From contig NZ_BMKW01000013.1 of the NCBI RefSeq assembly GCF_014644535.1, positions 345 to 64,344 of the forward strand: a stretch of 64,000 bases of DNA, written 5' to 3'. Positions 61,826 to 64,000 of the stretch are shown here, in pieces. A program made the position numbers and the translations under genes. Position 1 is the stretch's first letter. Every line of letters starts with the position of its first letter. A model generated the notes under the pieces. That model was given only the letters and a program-made list of their open reading frames with translations, was not told the DNA's origin and made no database searches. Origin of the DNA: Neoroseomonas lacus. GTDB lineage: Bacteria > Pseudomonadota > Alphaproteobacteria > Acetobacterales > Acetobacteraceae.

Positions 61826-63004
61826 ATGCGCATCGCCTCCATCCGCCAGGGCGTGATGCCCATCAGCAGCGCCATCGCCAACGCCTATATCGACTTTTCC
61901 AAGATGACGGCGAGCGTCGTCGCCGTCACGGTCGAGGATGGCGCGGGCAAGCGCGCCACCGGCTATGGTTTCAATTCCAATGGTCGCTATGCGCAGCCGG
62001 GGTTGCTCGCCGAACGCTTCGTGCCGCGGCTGGAAGCCTGCACGGAGGCGATGCTCACCGCCGCCGATGGCAGCCTGAACGTCGCCGGCGCCTGGGCGGC
62101 GATGATGAAGAACGAGAAGCCGGGCGGCCATGGCGACCGCTCCGTCGCGGTCGGCGTGCTCGACATGGCGCTGTGGGATGCGGCGGCGAAGCTGGAAGGC
62201 GAGCCGCTGTGGCGCCTGCTCGCCGACCGCCATCGCGGCGGCGAGGCCGATGACGCGGCCTGGGTTTATGCGGCGGGTGGTTATTACTACCCGGGCAAGG
62301 GCGTGGACGCGCTGGTCGAGGAGATGAAGCGCTACCTCGGCCTCGGCTACACCACGGTGAAGATGAAGATCGGCGGCGCGCCGGGCACACCGATCAAGGA
62401 CGCGCTGCGTGAGGATGTCGCGCGCATCGAGGCGGTGGTGAAGCTGCTCGATGGCGACGGGTCGCGCCTCGCCGTCGATGTGAATGGCCGCTTCGGGCTG
62501 CATGCGGCGCTGGCCTATGGCGCGGCGCTGGAGCCATACAAGCTGCGCTGGTACGAGGAACCGCTCGACCCGCTGGACTACGCGACACATGCGACGCTCG
62601 CCGAGCATTACGCGCCGCCGCTGGCGACCGGCGAGAACCTGTTCTCCATGCTCGATGCGCGCAACCTGATCCGCCATGGCGGGCTGCGCTCGGACCGCGA
62701 CATCCTGCAATTCGACCCGGCGCTGTCCTACGGGCTGGTGGAGTATTTCCGCACGCTCGAGATGCTGGTGCAGCACGGCTGGTCACCGCGGCGCTGCGTG
62801 CCGCATGGCGGGCATCAGTTCGCGTTGAACATCGCCGTCGGGCTGGGCCTCGGCGGCAACGAATCCTACCCGGAGGTCTTCGCGCCCTTCGGCGGCTTCG
62901 CCACCGACACGCCGGTGGTCGATGGCCGCATCCGCATGCCCGACGTGCCGGGTATCGGCTTCGAGGCGAAGAACGATCTCTGGGCGGTGTTGAAGGATCT
63001 GTGA
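61826..63004 (+). CDS. Enolase-superfamily acid-sugar dehydratase, D-tartrate dehydratase-like
   Basis: 392-aa mandelate-racemase-group enzyme. Catalytic K-x-K is K179/K181 (VKMKIGGAP), metal ligands D218 (AVDVNGRF), E244 (WYEEPLDP) and E270 (ATGENLF), general acid/base H327 (CVPHGGHQ). The capping domain contains AYIDFSKMTASVVAVTVED, GYGFNSNGRYAQPGL, MMKNEKPGGHGDRSVAVG and VYAAGGYYYPGKG. These closely follow the pattern I recall for Bradyrhizobium D(-)-tartrate dehydratase. It would dehydrate a 2,3-diol acid to a keto acid. Substrate by similarity only. ATG 61826 has AGGAAG upstream. Coupled to the methyltransferase (GTGA). Confidence 0.88.
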   Translation: MRIASIRQGVMPISSAIANAYIDFSKMTASVVAVTVEDGAGKRATGYGFNSNGRYAQPGLLAERFVPRLEACTEAMLTAADGSLNVAGAWAAMMKNEKPGGHGDRSVAVGVLDMALWDAAAKLEGEPLWRLLADRHRGGEADDAAWVYAAGGYYYPGKGVDALVEEMKRYLGLGYTTVKMKIGGAPGTPIKDALREDVARIEAVVKLLDGDGSRLAVDVNGRFGLHAALAYGAALEPYKLRWYEEPLDPLDYATHATLAEHYAPPLATGENLFSMLDARNLIRHGGLRSDRDILQFDPALSYGLVEYFRTLEMLVQHGWSPRRCVPHGGHQFALNIAVGLGLGGNESYPEVFAPFGGFATDTPVVDGRIRMPDVPGIGFEAKNDLWAVLKDL

Positions 63005-63648
63005 CGGCCACGGCGCGCGACCTCGCCGAGGCGGTCGCCGCGCGCCATCGCGGCCGCGTCACCCAGGGCTTCGTGCGCGGCAAGCTGCGCGCGGACCCGG
63101 TGCTGCCAGCGCTGCTCGCGCTACCGCCGCTCGGTAACGTGCTCGACCTCGGCTGCGGGCGTGGCGTGCTCGCGGTCGCGTTGCTGCTGGCGGGGCGGGC
63201 GGCGAGCATCACCGGCTTTGACCTCGACGCCGCCAAGATCGCGCGCGCCGCGGCGGCGGCCGAGGGCCTGCCGGCACGCTTCGCCGTCGCCGATCTCGCC
63301 ACGGCGCCGATCCCACCCGCCGACACGGTCCTGCTGATCGACCTGCTGTACCAGATGCCGCCGGCCGAGCAGCGCGACCTTCTCGCGCGCATCCTCGCCA
63401 CCGCGCCGACACGCGTCATCATCCGCACGGCCGACCCCGATCGTGGCTGGCGCAGCACGATCGGCGTCGTCGCCGAACATCTGCGCCGCTGGCTTGGCGC
63501 CGACCTCGGTCGAGCCGGCAGGGTCGCGCCGATGCCGCTGCGCGAGCTCGCCGCCATCGTCGAAGGCGCCGGCTACCGCGCGGCCGTCACGCCCTGCTGG
63601 GCTGGCACGCCGCTGCCGAATGTGCTCATGCTCGCGCAACAATCATGA
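63001..63648 (+). CDS. Class I SAM-dependent methyltransferase
   Basis: 215-aa methyltransferase with motif I VLDLGCGRGVLAVALLLAG, motif II region ITGFDLDAAKIARAAAAAEG, and motif III/IV PADTVLLIDLLYQMPP. Target unknown; the short N-terminal helix and variable end (AGTPLPNVLMLAQQS) resemble small-molecule or lipid methyltransferases. GTG 63001 overlaps the dehydratase stop and its own stop overlaps the next start (ATGA), so all three are translated together although their functions look unrelated. Confidence 0.82.
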   Translation: MTATARDLAEAVAARHRGRVTQGFVRGKLRADPVLPALLALPPLGNVLDLGCGRGVLAVALLLAGRAASITGFDLDAAKIARAAAAAEGLPARFAVADLATAPIPPADTVLLIDLLYQMPPAEQRDLLARILATAPTRVIIRTADPDRGWRSTIGVVAEHLRRWLGADLGRAGRVAPMPLRELAAIVEGAGYRAAVTPCWAGTPLPNVLMLAQQS

Positions 63649-64000
63649 CCCGCATCATTGCCCCCTTGTTGTTCTGCGCCCTCGCCGCCCTGCCGGCGCG
63701 CGCGCAGCAATTGCCGGTCTTCGAGGTCGGCGTCGCCGGCGGTGGCGGCACGGTGCCGGCCTATCCGGCTTCCAGCCAGAACCAGACGCGCGGGCTGGTC
63801 GTTCCCTACATGATCTATCGCGGCAACGTGCTGCGCTCCGATGATTCAGGCCTGCGCGCGCGGGCCAGCCTGGCCGACGACATCGAATTGTCGGTCAGCG
63901 CCTCGGGCGGCTTCCACGCCGCCTCCTCGGATGTGACGGTGCGGCAGGGCATGCCGGACCTCGACTGGCTGGGCGAGATCGGGCCCAATCTGCGCTTCAC
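63645..64000 (+). CDS. MipA/OmpV-family outer-membrane protein (5' part only)
   Basis: Partial gene cut by the window end; 118 complete codons visible. Signal peptide MTRIIAPLLFCALAALPARAQ, then VFEVGVAGGGGTVPAYPASSQNQTRGLVVPYMIYRGNVLRSD and QGMPDLDWLGEIGPNLRF, the standard N-terminal blocks of MipA/OmpV beta-barrel scaffolds in the outer membrane. The family is linked to murein-hydrolase scaffolding in E. coli and to cation-stress induction. ATG 63645 overlaps the methyltransferase stop. Confidence 0.85.
   Translation, partial: MTRIIAPLLFCALAALPARAQQLPVFEVGVAGGGGTVPAYPASSQNQTRGLVVPYMIYRGNVLRSDDSGLRARASLADDIELSVSASGGFHAASSDVTVRQGMPDLDWLGEIGPNLRF

Overview
GC-rich (roughly 70%) chromosomal DNA of an alphaproteobacterium. 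The mix of gene families (poly-hydroxyalkanoate synthase, MoxR/VWA pair, DUF6384 and TelA-like genes, Bug-type binding protein, many small oxidoreductases) and a characteristic family of intergenic palindromes point to the Acetobacteraceae, Roseomonas-like. This is inferred from gene content; there is no rRNA in the window.

Layout. (1) 1-5640: accessory DNA with a lower-GC feel, holding an M14-type zinc peptidase (-) and a DUF3489 / DUF2924 / large serine recombinase triad (+). It abuts the CCA end of a tRNA-Gln(TTG) gene, the probable island boundary. (2) 5641-28 kb: core-like housekeeping: TPR lipoprotein-ispE-tRNA-Gln transcription unit, sulfatase, semialdehyde-type dehydrogenase, MFS exporter, CinA-type amidase, MoxR ATPase plus VWA protein, class V aminotransferase, PHA synthase, CYTH phosphatase, NDP-forming acyl-CoA synthetase, a Crp/Fnr regulator, a 2-hydroxyacid dehydrogenase and an SDR. 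(3) 25.3-29.0 kb: an overlapping three-gene operon (TelA-like helical protein, DUF6384 membrane protein, coiled-coil protein with a Gly/Trp/Pro-rich tail) of unknown function, the best candidate here for an undescribed system. (4) 29.2-47.4 kb: catabolic and transport region: TauD-FAH-Ldh-solute-binding-protein operon, a second Ldh, a sugar-type ABC transporter with SDR, a DauA-like D-amino-acid dehydrogenase with PLP dehydratase and DUF1345 protein, and a Bug binding protein translationally coupled to a GMC oxidoreductase. (5) 47.7-56.1 kb: MFS, DEDDy exonuclease, trypsin-like protease with a neighbouring stand-alone copy of its N-terminal domain, a copper operon (copA-cueR-copZ), a second Crp/Fnr gene behind a perfect FNR-type box, and a CMD-family protein. 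(6) 56.4-64 kb: hemC and tsaD (divergent), enoyl-CoA hydratase, CaiB/BaiF CoA-transferase, and a coupled chain of TarD-like dehydratase, methyltransferase and a MipA/OmpV outer-membrane protein that runs off the window.

The most striking non-genic feature is a family of about 60-bp arms, each made of two hairpins, arranged as inverted pairs 180-295 bp long. There are six pairs plus solo arms, all at 3' ends of genes. Some carry further palindromes nested inside, and one has replaced the C-terminus and stop codon of tsaD.
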